Assembly (NCBI RefSeq): GCF_000177335.1
Contig: NZ_ADFP01000049.1
Location: 1-39,065, forward strand
Length of the DNA stretch: 39,065 nucleotides
From: Pyramidobacter piscolens W5455
GTDB lineage: Bacteria > Synergistota > Synergistia > Synergistales > Dethiosulfovibrionaceae
Direction: 5' to 3'
The position numbers and the translations under genes were made by a program. Below the pieces are notes generated by a model, which was not told the DNA's origin, did not search any database, and saw only the letters and a list, made by a program, of their open reading frames with translations. Shown here piece after piece: positions 8,733 to 17,327 of this stretch (position 1 is the stretch's first letter; the number at the start of each line of letters is the position of its first letter).

Positions 8733-9791
8733 TTAATCAAGGCGCTGGATCTTTCCCGCCGACACCTGCCAGCGCGTCCCCTGAAAACATGGCAGCGCAC
8801 TTTCCGCCGTGGCGGCGAAAACCTGCCAGCGACTGTGCTGCAAACATTCCATCAGCACAGTGCGGCCCGCTTCGTCGAGCTCGGAAGCGACTTCGTCAAA
8901 CAGCAGCACCGGCGACGCGCGACCGCGCCGCTCCACCGCCGAGGCCGCGCCCATCACCAACGCCAGCGCGGCGCGACGGCGCTGGCCGCGGCTGAGAACT
9001 TCCGACGCCAGGCGCCCCTCGCAGCCGATGACCAGATCATCACGATGCGGACCGACCAAAGGCAGGCCGGAAGCCCGCTCTCGTTCCGCGAGGATCGCGC
9101 AGGAACGGTGAAAATCCTCCAAAAGGTCATCGGCATTGCCGCTTCCGCCCCTTTTTAAGTTCAGGTCGATTTTCCGGGGCAAAAGACCGCGCCATTTTTC
9201 CAGATGCTCCCGCAGCGCCGCGATCACTTCGAGACGACATTCCCAGATCCAGGCGGATAAATTGGCCATGGTCTCCTCCGTGACGCGCGTCGAGTGGCCG
9301 AGCCCAAGCAGATGACGGCGATGCTGCGTGATCTTGCGGTACTCGGAAAGCTTGTAGGCGTACAGCGGGAAATAAAGCGCGCAAAGCAGGTCGAGAAAGC
9401 GTCGGCGCACGGACGGCGCGCCCTCGATCAAGGCCATGTCCGACGGCAAAAACGTCAGCGACGGCACGCAGTTTCTCAGATCGCCCCAACGGCAGAGCTT
9501 GCCGTCGAGACGCAGCGAAGCGCGGGCCATGATCACGGCTTCGATTATGGCTTCCCGCTCGCCTGCCGCCTGTGCCGCCAGGGAAGCGCCGCCCTCGGAT
9601 TGCCATTTCACGGTGTCGGAACATTTCGAACCGCTGAAGGCTCCCCAGCCGGTGACGACGTGGAGAGCCTCGAGTATATTGGTTTTGCCTGCGCCGTTGG
9701 CCCCGGTCAGCAGATTCAGCCCCGGCTCCCAGGCGATGAGCGCGTTTTCCAGATTGCGAAAATTGCGGAAGCGCGTCTGTGCGATCCGCAT
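8733..9791 (-). CDS. recF: DNA replication and repair protein RecF
   Basis: A 352-residue SMC-like ABC-class ATPase that loads RecA onto gapped DNA with RecO and RecR. The N-terminus FRNFRNLE is family-typical. Walker A is GANGAGKT (30-37). The ABC signature is in LSRGQRRRAALAL, and Walker B is PVLLFDEVASELD near the C-terminus. Length matches the family. Its ATG lies 6 bases after the dnaN stop, with AAGGCGG just upstream, so translation is probably coupled to dnaN. Confidence 0.96.
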   Translation of the reverse strand: MRIAQTRFRNFRNLENALIAWEPGLNLLTGANGAGKTNILEALHVVTGWGAFSGSKCSDTVKWQSEGGASLAAQAAGEREAIIEAVIMARASLRLDGKLCRWGDLRNCVPSLTFLPSDMALIEGAPSVRRRFLDLLCALYFPLYAYKLSEYRKITQHRRHLLGLGHSTRVTEETMANLSAWIWECRLEVIAALREHLEKWRGLLPRKIDLNLKRGGSGNADDLLEDFHRSCAILAERERASGLPLVGPHRDDLVIGCEGRLASEVLSRGQRRRAALALVMGAASAVERRGRASPVLLFDEVASELDEAGRTVLMECLQHSRWQVFAATAESALPCFQGTRWQVSAGKIQRLD

Positions 9792-9797
9792 GCCGCC

Positions 9798-10955
9798 TTA
9801 AGACTCCTCGGCCGTCTCAGAGACATCCATGGACTTGAGCTTGATGGGCATGAGCATGTAAACGAAATCCGTGCCGCCCGGGCGCGTGATCATCATCTGC
9901 CCCTCGGCGCCGTTGAAAGCCAGCGTCACATCGCTGCCGTGGAACGCCTTGATGCCGGCCATCAAATAGCCGACGTTGAACGCCACCTTGAGCGGCTCGC
10001 CGCTGATGGAAGCGTCAACGCTTTCGTTGGCTTCGCCGATCTCGGGAGCGCGACCGCTCAGCTCCATGGCCGCTCCCGGCGACAGCGTCAGGATGACGAC
10101 GCGGCTGTTGTCGCCGACGACGATGTTGATACGATCCAGCGCCTGCATGAAGCCGGAACGGTCCGCCTGCATCTGCGTGGTGCTGGTGTTGCTGAGAATA
10201 CGTTCGTAGTTTGGAAATTTTGAATCGATACAGCGCACGGAATACTGCACGCCCGGCATGTTGAAGTAGGTTACGGCGCCGTCCTGAAGCACTTCGACCT
10301 CCTGGTCGGGGGCAAAACCAGTCAAAATACGCTGATATTCTTCAAGCGATTTCAGCGGCAGCAACATCTCCCGAGCGGAAGACGCCGCATCGGCGTTTTC
10401 GATCATGGTCTTCGACAGCGAAAGGCGGCGCCCATCGGTAGCGACGACGCGCAGCTCGCCGCCGGCTATCTGCATCAGGCCGCCGGACAGGTACTTGGGA
10501 AAATCTTCGTTCGGCGCCCCGGCGATGCCGCCTTCGGCCAGCACGCGCGAGAGCTCGCCGGCGGAAACGCGGGTAAACTCCTCGGCGGCGCGGGGAGACG
10601 GCAGATCGGGAAAATCGCCGACGTTGCAGGTCGTAAAGGAATAATGGCTGCGTCCGGCGCTGATCGTCCCTTTTTCGTTGTCAACCTCGACGGTAAAAGG
10701 GCTGGCGACGATCTTCTTGAAAAGTTCGCCGACGACTTTCAACGGCAAAATCGCCTTGCCGGGCTCAAGGACGGTCGCGCCTTCGGCTTTGACGCGGATC
10801 GTTGTCTTCAGATCCGTGGAGTTCAGCATCACGCCCGTTTCATCGGCAACGCAAAGAACGCTGGCCAGCGTCGCCATCGTGCTCTTCGTTCCGGTGACTC
10901 TTTCGGCCATGGACCAGTATTTCATGAATTCGTTTTGGGTGATTTCGAGTTTCAT
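9798..10955 (-). CDS. dnaN: DNA polymerase III beta subunit (sliding clamp)
   Basis: A 385-residue clamp protein with three repeated clamp domains. The N-terminal MKLEITQNEF, the central LVVATDGRRLSLSK-type motif (ELRVVATDGRRLSLS) and the C-terminal MLMPIKL are diagnostic. It tethers the replicative polymerase to DNA. The C-terminal tail is slightly extended past the usual MPI/L-R/K end. The ATG is preceded by GAGAGGA about 10 bases upstream. It follows dnaA across a 248-bp gap containing DnaA boxes and precedes recF by 6 bases. Confidence 0.98.
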   Translation of the reverse strand: MKLEITQNEFMKYWSMAERVTGTKSTMATLASVLCVADETGVMLNSTDLKTTIRVKAEGATVLEPGKAILPLKVVGELFKKIVASPFTVEVDNEKGTISAGRSHYSFTTCNVGDFPDLPSPRAAEEFTRVSAGELSRVLAEGGIAGAPNEDFPKYLSGGLMQIAGGELRVVATDGRRLSLSKTMIENADAASSAREMLLPLKSLEEYQRILTGFAPDQEVEVLQDGAVTYFNMPGVQYSVRCIDSKFPNYERILSNTSTTQMQADRSGFMQALDRINIVVGDNSRVVILTLSPGAAMELSGRAPEIGEANESVDASISGEPLKVAFNVGYLMAGIKAFHGSDVTLAFNGAEGQMMITRPGGTDFVYMLMPIKLKSMDVSETAEES

Positions 10956-11203
10956 CTGTGGAGAATCCTCTCTTTCCTTTGACTTATTCTTCGGTTTGAG
11001 ATTTATAAAAACCGTAAAAGACGTAGTAGGTCACGTGAATGTTGTGGATAAACGAGAAACTCATTAGAAAAATCTGACGTGGCGCTGTGGAATTTTTTTC
11101 GGATAAGCTGTGGAAATTTATCCAAAATATACACATTTTTTTGTGATTTTGGAGAATCGAAGCGGTTATCCACCGTTGAACCTCCAGAAAATCCTCTGCT
11201 CAA
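10956..11203. other. DnaA-box cluster between dnaA and dnaN (candidate oriC part 1)
   Basis: A non-coding AT-rich gap. It holds one perfect DnaA box (TGTGGATAA, 11043-11051), a near box TTATCCACC (11166-11174), and several looser ones: TGTGGAGAA (10957-10965), TGTGGAATT (near 11086), TGTGGAAAT (near 11110) and TTATCCAAA (near 11119). An AT-rich segment around 11115-11150 could unwind. Together with the cluster upstream of dnaA this resembles the bipartite origin of Bacillus-like chromosomes. Origin activity is inferred. Confidence 0.6.
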
Positions 11204-12520
11204 TCACAGCTTTTTATCGATGTTTTCCACAATCTTTTTCACACGGGCGTCTTCCTTCATGAGCATCTCGATTTTTTTCAGCGCGTGCAGCACCGTAGTA
11301 TGATCCTTTTTGCCGAAATCCTTGGCGATTTGCTGTAAGCTGGATTCAGTGTGGATACGGCACATGTACATGGCTACTTGACGGGCCAGCGCCACTTCCG
11401 CCGTGCGGCGCTTACTGCAAATATCCTCTGGAGAGAAGCCGAACTCACTGGAGACCACGTCCATGATGCTCTGGAAAGTGAGGAGCCCGCGGCGGCCGCT
11501 GCCGATTACGTCTTTGAGCCACTCCTGCGTGTTTTCGATGGTGATCGGCTCCTGCGAGAAGTTGGCGCTGGCGATGACGCGGTTCAAAGCGCCCTCCAGC
11601 TCGCGGATGTTGCTGGGAATGTTTTCGGCAAGAAAGCCGATGACGTCGTCGTTGACGGGAATGCGGCGTTGCTCGGCTTTTTTCTTGAGGATGGCGATGC
11701 GGGTCTCGTAATCGGGCTGTTGGATGTCGGTCACTAAACCCCATTCAAAGCGGCTGATAATGCGGTCCTCGATGTCGCCAAGCTCCTTGGGCGGTCGGTC
11801 GGAACTGAGCACGATCTGCTTGTGCTCGGTATGAAGGTCGTTGAAAGTATGAAAGAACTCGTCCTGTGTGCTTTCCTTGCCGGCCAGAAACTGGATGTCG
11901 TCGATCAAAAGGATGTCCACGTGACGGTATTTGGCGCGAAACTCCGCGGTGCGGGCGTTTTTGATCGCCGTGATCAGCTCGTTGGTGAACTTCTCGGAGG
12001 AGAGGTAAGTGACTTTCGTGTTCCCGTTTTTTCCCTGCGCGTAATTGCCGATGGCGTGCATTAGGTGAGTCTTGCCCAGCCCGACGCCGCCCCAGATGAA
12101 CAGAGGATTGTACGCCTCTCCGGGACTTTCGGCGACAGCCAGACTGGCGGCGTGAGCGAGACGGTTCGATTTGCCGACGACGAACGAGGTGAAATCGTAC
12201 TGCCGGTTGAGCCCGTTCGAGCCGATCGGAGAATGCGGCTGGGGAGACGGAAGCGCCTCTTCCGCTCCGACTGGCTTGCTGTCGTAGACCAGGTCGATGC
12301 CGCTGCCTTTCCCTTTGCGCTGCATCACGCTTTCCAACGTCGCCAGAAAGCTGTCCTTGACTTTTTTGGCGACAAAGGAATTGCCGGCGTCCAGCACCAG
12401 CCGGTCGTCTTCCATACGGAGGGGAGAGCATGATTTAAGCCAGATGTCGACAGTCTGGTTTGGCAGGAGCGGGGCGGCTCCTTCCAGAATTTGCTCCCAG
12501 ATTTCTTCTGCGTTTTTCAT
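11204..12520 (-). CDS. dnaA: chromosomal replication initiator protein DnaA
   Basis: A 438-residue AAA+ initiator. Domain I is residues 1-80. A short linker (80-105) is rich in Pro/Ser. The AAA+ domain carries Walker A GGVGLGKT (144-151), Walker B DILLIDDIQF (202-211) and the initiator-specific segment. The C-terminal domain IV has the box-binding signature DHTTVLHALKKIE. It binds 9-bp DnaA boxes, melts the origin and recruits helicase. Start ATG has AGGAGC 8 bases upstream. The likely promoter overlaps a DnaA box, suggesting autoregulation. It is the first gene of the leftward block. Confidence 0.99.
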   Translation of the reverse strand: MKNAEEIWEQILEGAAPLLPNQTVDIWLKSCSPLRMEDDRLVLDAGNSFVAKKVKDSFLATLESVMQRKGKGSGIDLVYDSKPVGAEEALPSPQPHSPIGSNGLNRQYDFTSFVVGKSNRLAHAASLAVAESPGEAYNPLFIWGGVGLGKTHLMHAIGNYAQGKNGNTKVTYLSSEKFTNELITAIKNARTAEFRAKYRHVDILLIDDIQFLAGKESTQDEFFHTFNDLHTEHKQIVLSSDRPPKELGDIEDRIISRFEWGLVTDIQQPDYETRIAILKKKAEQRRIPVNDDVIGFLAENIPSNIRELEGALNRVIASANFSQEPITIENTQEWLKDVIGSGRRGLLTFQSIMDVVSSEFGFSPEDICSKRRTAEVALARQVAMYMCRIHTESSLQQIAKDFGKKDHTTVLHALKKIEMLMKEDARVKKIVENIDKKL

Positions 12521-12818
12521 CGTCGAAAGCTCCTACTTTTGTGTTTTACTGTTCCTGAGCTCAAAAATAATCCAGTCTTATTATCCACAATTGGACGAGA
12601 GTTGCAAGAGTTGTCCACTATAACTCGATAAGCGAGATTTTTTTGTGGAGAGAAAAAGGAAAAATCTGGTGTATAATCAGGATGATCTCGTTAAAACTTT
12701 TTATTATGATAAGTAAAACTTTTCGATCTGGTTCGAAGAATCGGAAGGACTCCGACGTTCCAGTCGTTTTATTTTCGCTCTCGTTTCGTCGATCATTCGC
12801 TGGAGGAGGCAGTTGATC
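12521..12818. other. dnaA upstream region with DnaA boxes (candidate oriC part 2)
   Basis: A gene-free divergent gap of 298 bases. It contains a perfect DnaA box TTATCCACA (12581-12589), a near match TTGTCCACT (12611-12619) and TGTGGAGAG around 12645. AT-rich sequence lies at 12625-12720. It also carries the dnaA promoter leftward and a TATAAT (12672-12677) that could serve the rightward aminotransferase gene, although its -35 is poor. Confidence 0.55.
12578..12607 (-). promoter_or_regulatory. probable dnaA promoter overlapping a DnaA box
   Basis: On the minus strand TTGCAA (12602-12607), 18-base spacer, TAATAA (12578-12583). The -10 shares bases with the perfect DnaA box at 12581-12589, so bound DnaA would occlude polymerase. 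Confidence 0.5.
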
Positions 12819-14012
12819 ATGTCGATCTATTTCAACAACGCGGCCACCACGTGGCCGAAACCGGACTGTGTCGCCCGCGCCATGAGCGATTTTCTCGGTT
12901 CCGGAGGCGCCAACCTGGGGCGGGGAACCGCTTCGGCCCGAGACCTCGGCACCATGGGATTGGTGCTGGAGTGCCGCGAGCGCGCGGCGCGCCTGCTGGG
13001 CGGCTACGAGAACGCTTCGCCCGTGTACGTGACTTTTACGGCTAATATCACCGAGTCGCTCAACGTCGTGCTGAAAGGATTTCTCAAGTCCGGCATGCGC
13101 GCCGTCACCACGTCCATGGAACACAACGCCGTGACGCGCCCGCTGCGCCGCCTGGAAAAGGACGGCGTCGATCTGGAGATCCTGCCCTGCGACCGGCGGG
13201 GTTATCTTGATCCCGAAAAACTGGCGGCTGCGCTTGACGCGAAAAAAGCCGACCTGGTTGTGATCAGCCATTGTAGCAACGTGTGCGGTTCCGTACAAAA
13301 TCTCGAAGCCATCGCCGCCGCCTGCCGCAAGCGGGGAGTGCGCCTTGTCGTCGACACGGCGCAGACGGCCGGACTGATACCGCTGAACGCCGCGGCGCTC
13401 GGCCTGGCGGCGCTGTGCTTTACAGGGCACAAAGGGCTCATGGGGCCGCAGGGGATGGGCGGCATCGTCTGGCAGCCTGAATTCGCCCGTCTTTGCGAGC
13501 CCTTGGTCGATGGAGGCACTGGCAGCTTCTCGCATGTGGAAACGCAGCCGGAAGCCATGCCCGACCGTTTCGAGAGCGGCACGGGGAATCTGCCCGGCAT
13601 CGCCGGTTTGAACGCGGCCCTGAAATGGATCGAAGAACGCGGCGTCGACGTCATCCGCGCCCACGAAAACGAACTGGGCGCCCGCTTTTTGGCGGGGTTG
13701 AAAAAATTTGACGGTCTGATCCTGTACGGACTGCCGGAAATGATCGACAAAAAACGGTTATCCGTCTTCGCCGTCAACTTCGAAGGCGTGGACAACGGCG
13801 TTCTCGCCGCCGAGCTCAGCAGCCGCGGTCTGGAAACGCGTCCCGGTCTGCAGTGCAGCCCGTGGGGGCACCAGACGTTGGGCTGCTTTCCGCAAGGCGC
13901 GCTGCGCCTCAGCCTCGGCTATTTCAACACCCCCGCTCAGGTTGACGAAGCGTTGCGAATCTTGGCTGATTCGCTGGCGGTCGTGCGCGCCCCAAAACTG
14001 CCGGCAAACTGA
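12819..14012 (+). CDS. cysteine desulfurase-like class V aminotransferase
   Basis: A 397-residue PLP enzyme of the NifS/CsdA type, closest to the stand-alone family often labelled cysteine desulfurase family protein. The N-terminus YFNNAATTWPKP is typical. PLP contacts are in SHCSNVCG and DTAQTAG, and the Schiff-base lysine lies in TGHKGLMGPQG. A conserved cysteine near the end, RPGLQCSPWGH, fits the persulfide-carrying residue. It would release sulfur from cysteine or a related amino acid. The ATG at 12819 is chosen over TTG at 12813 because GGAGGAGG lies at proper spacing. It is followed by a clear terminator; no Fe-S scaffold gene is adjacent, so the role is uncertain. Confidence 0.85.
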   Translation: MSIYFNNAATTWPKPDCVARAMSDFLGSGGANLGRGTASARDLGTMGLVLECRERAARLLGGYENASPVYVTFTANITESLNVVLKGFLKSGMRAVTTSMEHNAVTRPLRRLEKDGVDLEILPCDRRGYLDPEKLAAALDAKKADLVVISHCSNVCGSVQNLEAIAAACRKRGVRLVVDTAQTAGLIPLNAAALGLAALCFTGHKGLMGPQGMGGIVWQPEFARLCEPLVDGGTGSFSHVETQPEAMPDRFESGTGNLPGIAGLNAALKWIEERGVDVIRAHENELGARFLAGLKKFDGLILYGLPEMIDKKRLSVFAVNFEGVDNGVLAAELSSRGLETRPGLQCSPWGHQTLGCFPQGALRLSLGYFNTPAQVDEALRILADSLAVVRAPKLPAN

Positions 14013-14020
14013 TCGCTCCG

Positions 14021-14052
14021 ATCCCCGCAAACGTTGTCTGCGGGGATTTTTT
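14021..14052 (+). terminator. terminator of the aminotransferase gene
   Basis: ATCCCCGCA pairs with TGCGGGGAT, followed by a T run, 9 bases past the stop codon. Confidence 0.9.
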
Positions 14053-14061
14053 CATAAGAAA

Positions 14062-14077
14062 TGTTCCACGTGGAACA
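14062..14077. promoter_or_regulatory. parS site 2
   Basis: Perfect TGTTCCACGTGGAACA, between the aminotransferase terminator and the nitroreductase promoter. Confidence 0.93.
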
Positions 14078-14182
14078 TTGACAACAGACGTTCGTCGATG
14101 TCGAGTCGGCTTCTGTCAGGTCTTTCTGACGGAAAATTTAAGCGTTGTATACTCCATTTTTGCTGAATTCCTCTTATCCCCG

Positions 14183-14191
14183 TGCTATAAT
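14183..14191 (+). promoter_or_regulatory. extended -10 promoter of the nitroreductase gene
   Basis: TGCTATAAT is a perfect extended -10 (TG-N-TATAAT) 52 bases before the ATG. The -35 region is poor, as is usual for extended -10 promoters. Confidence 0.6.
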
Positions 14192-14243
14192 ACGCTCACG
14201 TATAAAATAATACGTAATTGCTATGGTATTGGAGGTTGACATC

Positions 14244-14759
14244 ATGAACGAGACTTTGATGAACATCATGGCTCGCCGCAGCATCCGCCGCTACACTGAA
14301 GAACCGGTCTGCGAATCCACAATGAAGCTTGTCTTGGCGGCCGCCTGCGCAGCTCCCAGCGCCAAGGGGGAACGCCCGGTGCGTTTTGTCGTGTTGGATA
14401 AAAAGCGGATGGGCTCTCTGGCCGAAAAAGTTCAGCAGAAAGATCCCTTCCGCGAAGGGCAGTGGGCCATTGCCGTCCTTGCCGATCTGCGCGGCTACGA
14501 CAGCGGCCTGGCTTGGATCGAAGACGGAGCCGCCGCTATGGAGAACATGCAGATCGCCTGCAAGTCGCTGGGTCTCGGCTCGCTGTGGTACGGCGTCTAC
14601 CGCCGTGCCGCCAAGGAAGCGGCGGTCCGCGAGTTTTTGCAGCTGCCCGACGGCGTAGAGGTTCTCGGGATCACCGTGATGGGCTATGCCGCCGAGCGTA
14701 AAGAGGCTTACAGCGGCGTGGACGAAAGCAAAGTGCGTTACGGCATCTGGAGCGAATAG
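14244..14759 (+). CDS. nitroreductase family protein
   Basis: A 171-residue FMN-dependent nitroreductase-fold protein. The N-terminal RRSIRRYTEEPV is the FMN phosphate-binding arginine motif, followed by AAPSAKGERPVRFVV, and the later region AMENMQIACKSLGLGSLWYGVY is also family-typical. Such enzymes reduce nitro groups, quinones or flavins with NAD(P)H; the real substrate is unknown. The ATG at 14244 is preceded by GGAGG 8 bases upstream, which excludes the earlier in-frame ATG at 14223. It is a single-gene transcript ending at a strong hairpin shared with the converging kinase gene. Confidence 0.9.
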   Translation: MNETLMNIMARRSIRRYTEEPVCESTMKLVLAAACAAPSAKGERPVRFVVLDKKRMGSLAEKVQQKDPFREGQWAIAVLADLRGYDSGLAWIEDGAAAMENMQIACKSLGLGSLWYGVYRRAAKEAAVREFLQLPDGVEVLGITVMGYAAERKEAYSGVDESKVRYGIWSE

Positions 14760-14827
14760 ACGGCGATGGCGAATCTTTGCCTCAGCAGCGGAGTTTTTTG
14801 GAAACATTTTTTCTGATCTTTGGTGGT

Positions 14828-14878
14828 AAAAACAAGGGATGTGACGAGTGAATTGCGCTCGCTGCATCCCTTGTTTTT
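14828..14878. terminator. bidirectional terminator between nitroreductase and histidine kinase genes
   Basis: AAAAACAAGGGATG (14828-14841) pairs with CATCCCTTGTTTTT (14865-14878); an inner CGAGTG/CGCTCG stem extends it. T runs appear on both strands, as expected between converging genes. Confidence 0.85.
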
Positions 14879-14880
14879 GT

Positions 14881-16107
14881 TCAGCGCTTATTTTTTATGG
14901 TGATTACGATAGTCGTCCCGCAGCCGAGGCTGCTTTTGACGGCGATCGTGCAGCGCGCGCCGAAAAACATCCTCAGCCTTTTAAAGCAGTTGCTCATGCC
15001 GATATGGATTTTGCCGCCGCGCGGGAGTCTTTTCGAGGCTAGTTCTTCCAGGATGGCGCCAAGCGTATTTTCGTCCATGCCCGCTCCACTGTCGCGGATT
15101 TCGATCGTGTACGCCGACATGCCGGCGCGGCAAGCGATATTCAGCTCGCCTCCATATTTGCGAGTCGGGTTCAGGATCCCGTGTTCGAGCGCATTTTCAA
15201 CAAAAGGCTGAAGACTGAAGAATGGGATCGTCAAAGGCTCTGATTTTTTATCGCAATCAATATGATAGACCAGATTTTCACCGAAACGATATCTCTGGAT
15301 CCGCAGGTAATGGCGTATGTAGTCGAGTTCCTGTTTGAGCGTCACTTTGGCCGCCGGCCGGGACAGAGTGTAACGGAGCATCGACGAAAATGACTCCAGC
15401 ATTTCTTGGGCCTGATCGTTCTTTTTCATGCTCATGAGTCTGGAAATCGAGTTAAGGACGTTAAAAGTGAAGTGCGGCATGATCTGCTTCTGCAAAGCCT
15501 CGAAGCGGGCCAGGGTCAGTTGGTTTTTGAGGTTGATCAGTTTTTTTTGGTTTTTTAGCAGCTCGTCCGTTAGATGTCCGACGTGCTCCTGGATCTGCGT
15601 GTAGGACTTTTGTTGAAGGATGTAGTTGGAAAAATTTTGCAGAGCGCGCGCCGTTTCCTGGATCTGCTTCAGGCTGAGGACGGGAATTTCACGATAATAC
15701 GATGTATACAGCTCATTTTCACGCCACAGTTGTTGGGGCGCCTGTTCGTCTTGAGGAAAAGGATGGTTCCCTTCGCAAATGACCTGCCCGGCGGTGATCG
15801 CGCCGATCAGTTCGCCGTCCAGCGTCAGCGGGATCTCGATGTTGACCAGGCCGGCATGGCAGATATAGATGCCGGGGCGCCCATCTTTCAGTGCGATCTG
15901 GATGGCATTCTTGTTCGAACACTGGCAGCGCGCGCCGTCTTTCGGATCGGCGTTGATGGCACGGCAAAAACGGGAGAAGTTGCTTCCCTCGCCGAGGTGC
16001 CGCCCTTCCTTGTCTACGAAAACGACGCCGAAGCCCGTCGCATAGGCGAAAGACTCCTGCAGTTCCCGCTGCAGTTTTTCCGGGATAAGATCAGCAAGTT
16101 CACTCAC
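14881..16107 (-). CDS. cytoplasmic sensor histidine kinase with PocR domain (LytS/YesM-type kinase core)
   Basis: A 408-residue soluble kinase with no membrane segment. Residues 5-115 form a PocR-type sensory domain with cysteines C48, C61, C63, C83 and C111 and the motif YICHAGLVNIEIPL. A coiled-coil-like linker (145-205) leads to the His_kinase core QIMPHFTFNVLNSIS (phospho-acceptor H212), and an HATPase domain with N box FVENALEHGI (N305) and G box DSGAGM (339-344). PocR domains sense small cytosolic ligands; the cysteines suggest a metal or redox element. The start is GTG, 8 bases inside the end of the regulator gene, with AAAGGA upstream, so the two are translationally coupled. The ligand is unknown. 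Confidence 0.88.
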   Translation of the reverse strand: MSELADLIPEKLQRELQESFAYATGFGVVFVDKEGRHLGEGSNFSRFCRAINADPKDGARCQCSNKNAIQIALKDGRPGIYICHAGLVNIEIPLTLDGELIGAITAGQVICEGNHPFPQDEQAPQQLWRENELYTSYYREIPVLSLKQIQETARALQNFSNYILQQKSYTQIQEHVGHLTDELLKNQKKLINLKNQLTLARFEALQKQIMPHFTFNVLNSISRLMSMKKNDQAQEMLESFSSMLRYTLSRPAAKVTLKQELDYIRHYLRIQRYRFGENLVYHIDCDKKSEPLTIPFFSLQPFVENALEHGILNPTRKYGGELNIACRAGMSAYTIEIRDSGAGMDENTLGAILEELASKRLPRGGKIHIGMSNCFKRLRMFFGARCTIAVKSSLGCGTTIVITIKNKR

Positions 16108-17164
16108 GGTATTTTTCCTTTCTGTACCGGGCGGGCGTCAGACCATATTTCTTTTTGAAATTCCGAAAGAATGTCGATACGTTTTGAAATCCTGCGCGTT
16201 CTGAAATTTCCTGCGTCGTCATCCTGCTCTGCAGCAAAAGCCGTTCGGCTTCGGCGAGACGTTTTTCATTGACGTACTGCTGGATCGAAACGCGCTGAGT
16301 CCTGCGAAACAGCCTCTCGACGTAGTCTTCGCTCAAAAAGACGAGTCCTTTCAAATCGCCGGCGCCGACGTCTTCCCGGAAATGTTCGTCCAGGAACTCC
16401 ACAATGCGCCGTATCGGCGCGGCTGAATCGCGAAAAGAACTTCTGACGGCGGAAAGGATATTGTCAAGGCAGGAATTGGCGAGATCGGCGATCTCCGGCA
16501 TGGTGGGCGTCTGCGAAATGCGCGTCAGGATCCGGTCGCACAGGCGTTCATCAGCGGCGCTCATGGAAACTGAGCCAAGACGGCACGCTTTCATGACGTC
16601 GAACAAAACGTTGAGGACGTGCAGCCGATAAACGTTTAAACTCAGGTTCTTTCCAAGCGAAGCGCGGATCTCGCTCAGCACGCTCTCGCACAGCGCGCCG
16701 TCCTTTGTTTCCAAAGCTCGGGCGAAGTTTTCGGCGGCTTCCGTCGGAAAAGCGTCCAGAAGAGAGCGGAACGTCTCCTGACCGTCGCGTTCAAGAGACC
16801 GCGGCGTAAAACGGGAACGCAGCAGGGAAAATATCTCGCTTTCCGACGAGGGCTTCAGCAGATAGGCGTCGACGCCGCAGTCGATGCCTTGCTGCGCGTA
16901 CTTGAATTCGGCAAACGCCGAATTCAGCACGATAAACGTTTGAGGCAAAGCTTTTTTGATCTTTCCCGCCGCGGCCAGGCCGTCCAGCAGCGGCATGCGG
17001 ATATCGAGAAACGCGACGTCGGGACGATGCAGAAAGGCCAATTCGACGGCGGTCTGCCCATCCCCGGCCTCCGCGACGACGTGAAAATCTTCGAGGCGGT
17101 TCAATAAATTTACGAGAAATTCCCGCTCGATCATCTCATCTTCAGCAATCAGTACGGTATGCAT
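16100..17164 (-). CDS. response regulator with AraC-type DNA-binding domain (YesN-like)
   Basis: A 354-residue regulator. The receiver domain (1-120) has acidic residues E8-D9, phospho-acceptor D54 in AFLDIRMPLLDG and the conserved lysine K104. A middle region (125-245) is of unknown fold. Two helix-turn-helix motifs of the AraC/XylS class fill about 250-350, ending in the family motif FQNVSTFFRNFKKKYGLTPARYR. It is cotranscribed with and upstream of its kinase. It is divergent from the isochorismatase-permease operon, which is its most likely target. Its own ribosome-binding site (AGAAGAG) is weak. Confidence 0.93.
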   Translation of the reverse strand: MHTVLIAEDEMIEREFLVNLLNRLEDFHVVAEAGDGQTAVELAFLHRPDVAFLDIRMPLLDGLAAAGKIKKALPQTFIVLNSAFAEFKYAQQGIDCGVDAYLLKPSSESEIFSLLRSRFTPRSLERDGQETFRSLLDAFPTEAAENFARALETKDGALCESVLSEIRASLGKNLSLNVYRLHVLNVLFDVMKACRLGSVSMSAADERLCDRILTRISQTPTMPEIADLANSCLDNILSAVRSSFRDSAAPIRRIVEFLDEHFREDVGAGDLKGLVFLSEDYVERLFRRTQRVSIQQYVNEKRLAEAERLLLQSRMTTQEISERAGFQNVSTFFRNFKKKYGLTPARYRKEKYRE

Positions 17165-17257
17165 CTCTTCTTGCCTTTCTGTCGCAAATCTGTGGATTTT
17201 TATTGCAAAATAGTGAGCATATAACTTTTTTTGACGATGAAAAGTCGCTTTTATGAA

Positions 17258-17286
17258 TTGTCAGAAACGTGATATTTGCTGATAAT
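17258..17286 (+). promoter_or_regulatory. promoter of the isochorismatase-permease operon
   Basis: TTGTCA (17258-17263), 17-base spacer, GATAAT (17281-17286), 41 bases before the ATG. The gap with the divergent regulator gene is 163 bases, enough for an AraC-type operator, but no clear direct repeat was identified. Confidence 0.6.
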
Positions 17287-17327
17287 GATGCTATCTTAAC
17301 ATACTTTATACTATTGGAGGGATTCTC

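Noticed and set aside
12847-12854. CCACGTGG inside the aminotransferase gene as an eighth parS
   Set aside because: The flanks are GGCCA and CCGAA instead of TGTT and AACA, so only the central 8 bases match; it encodes conserved protein residues.
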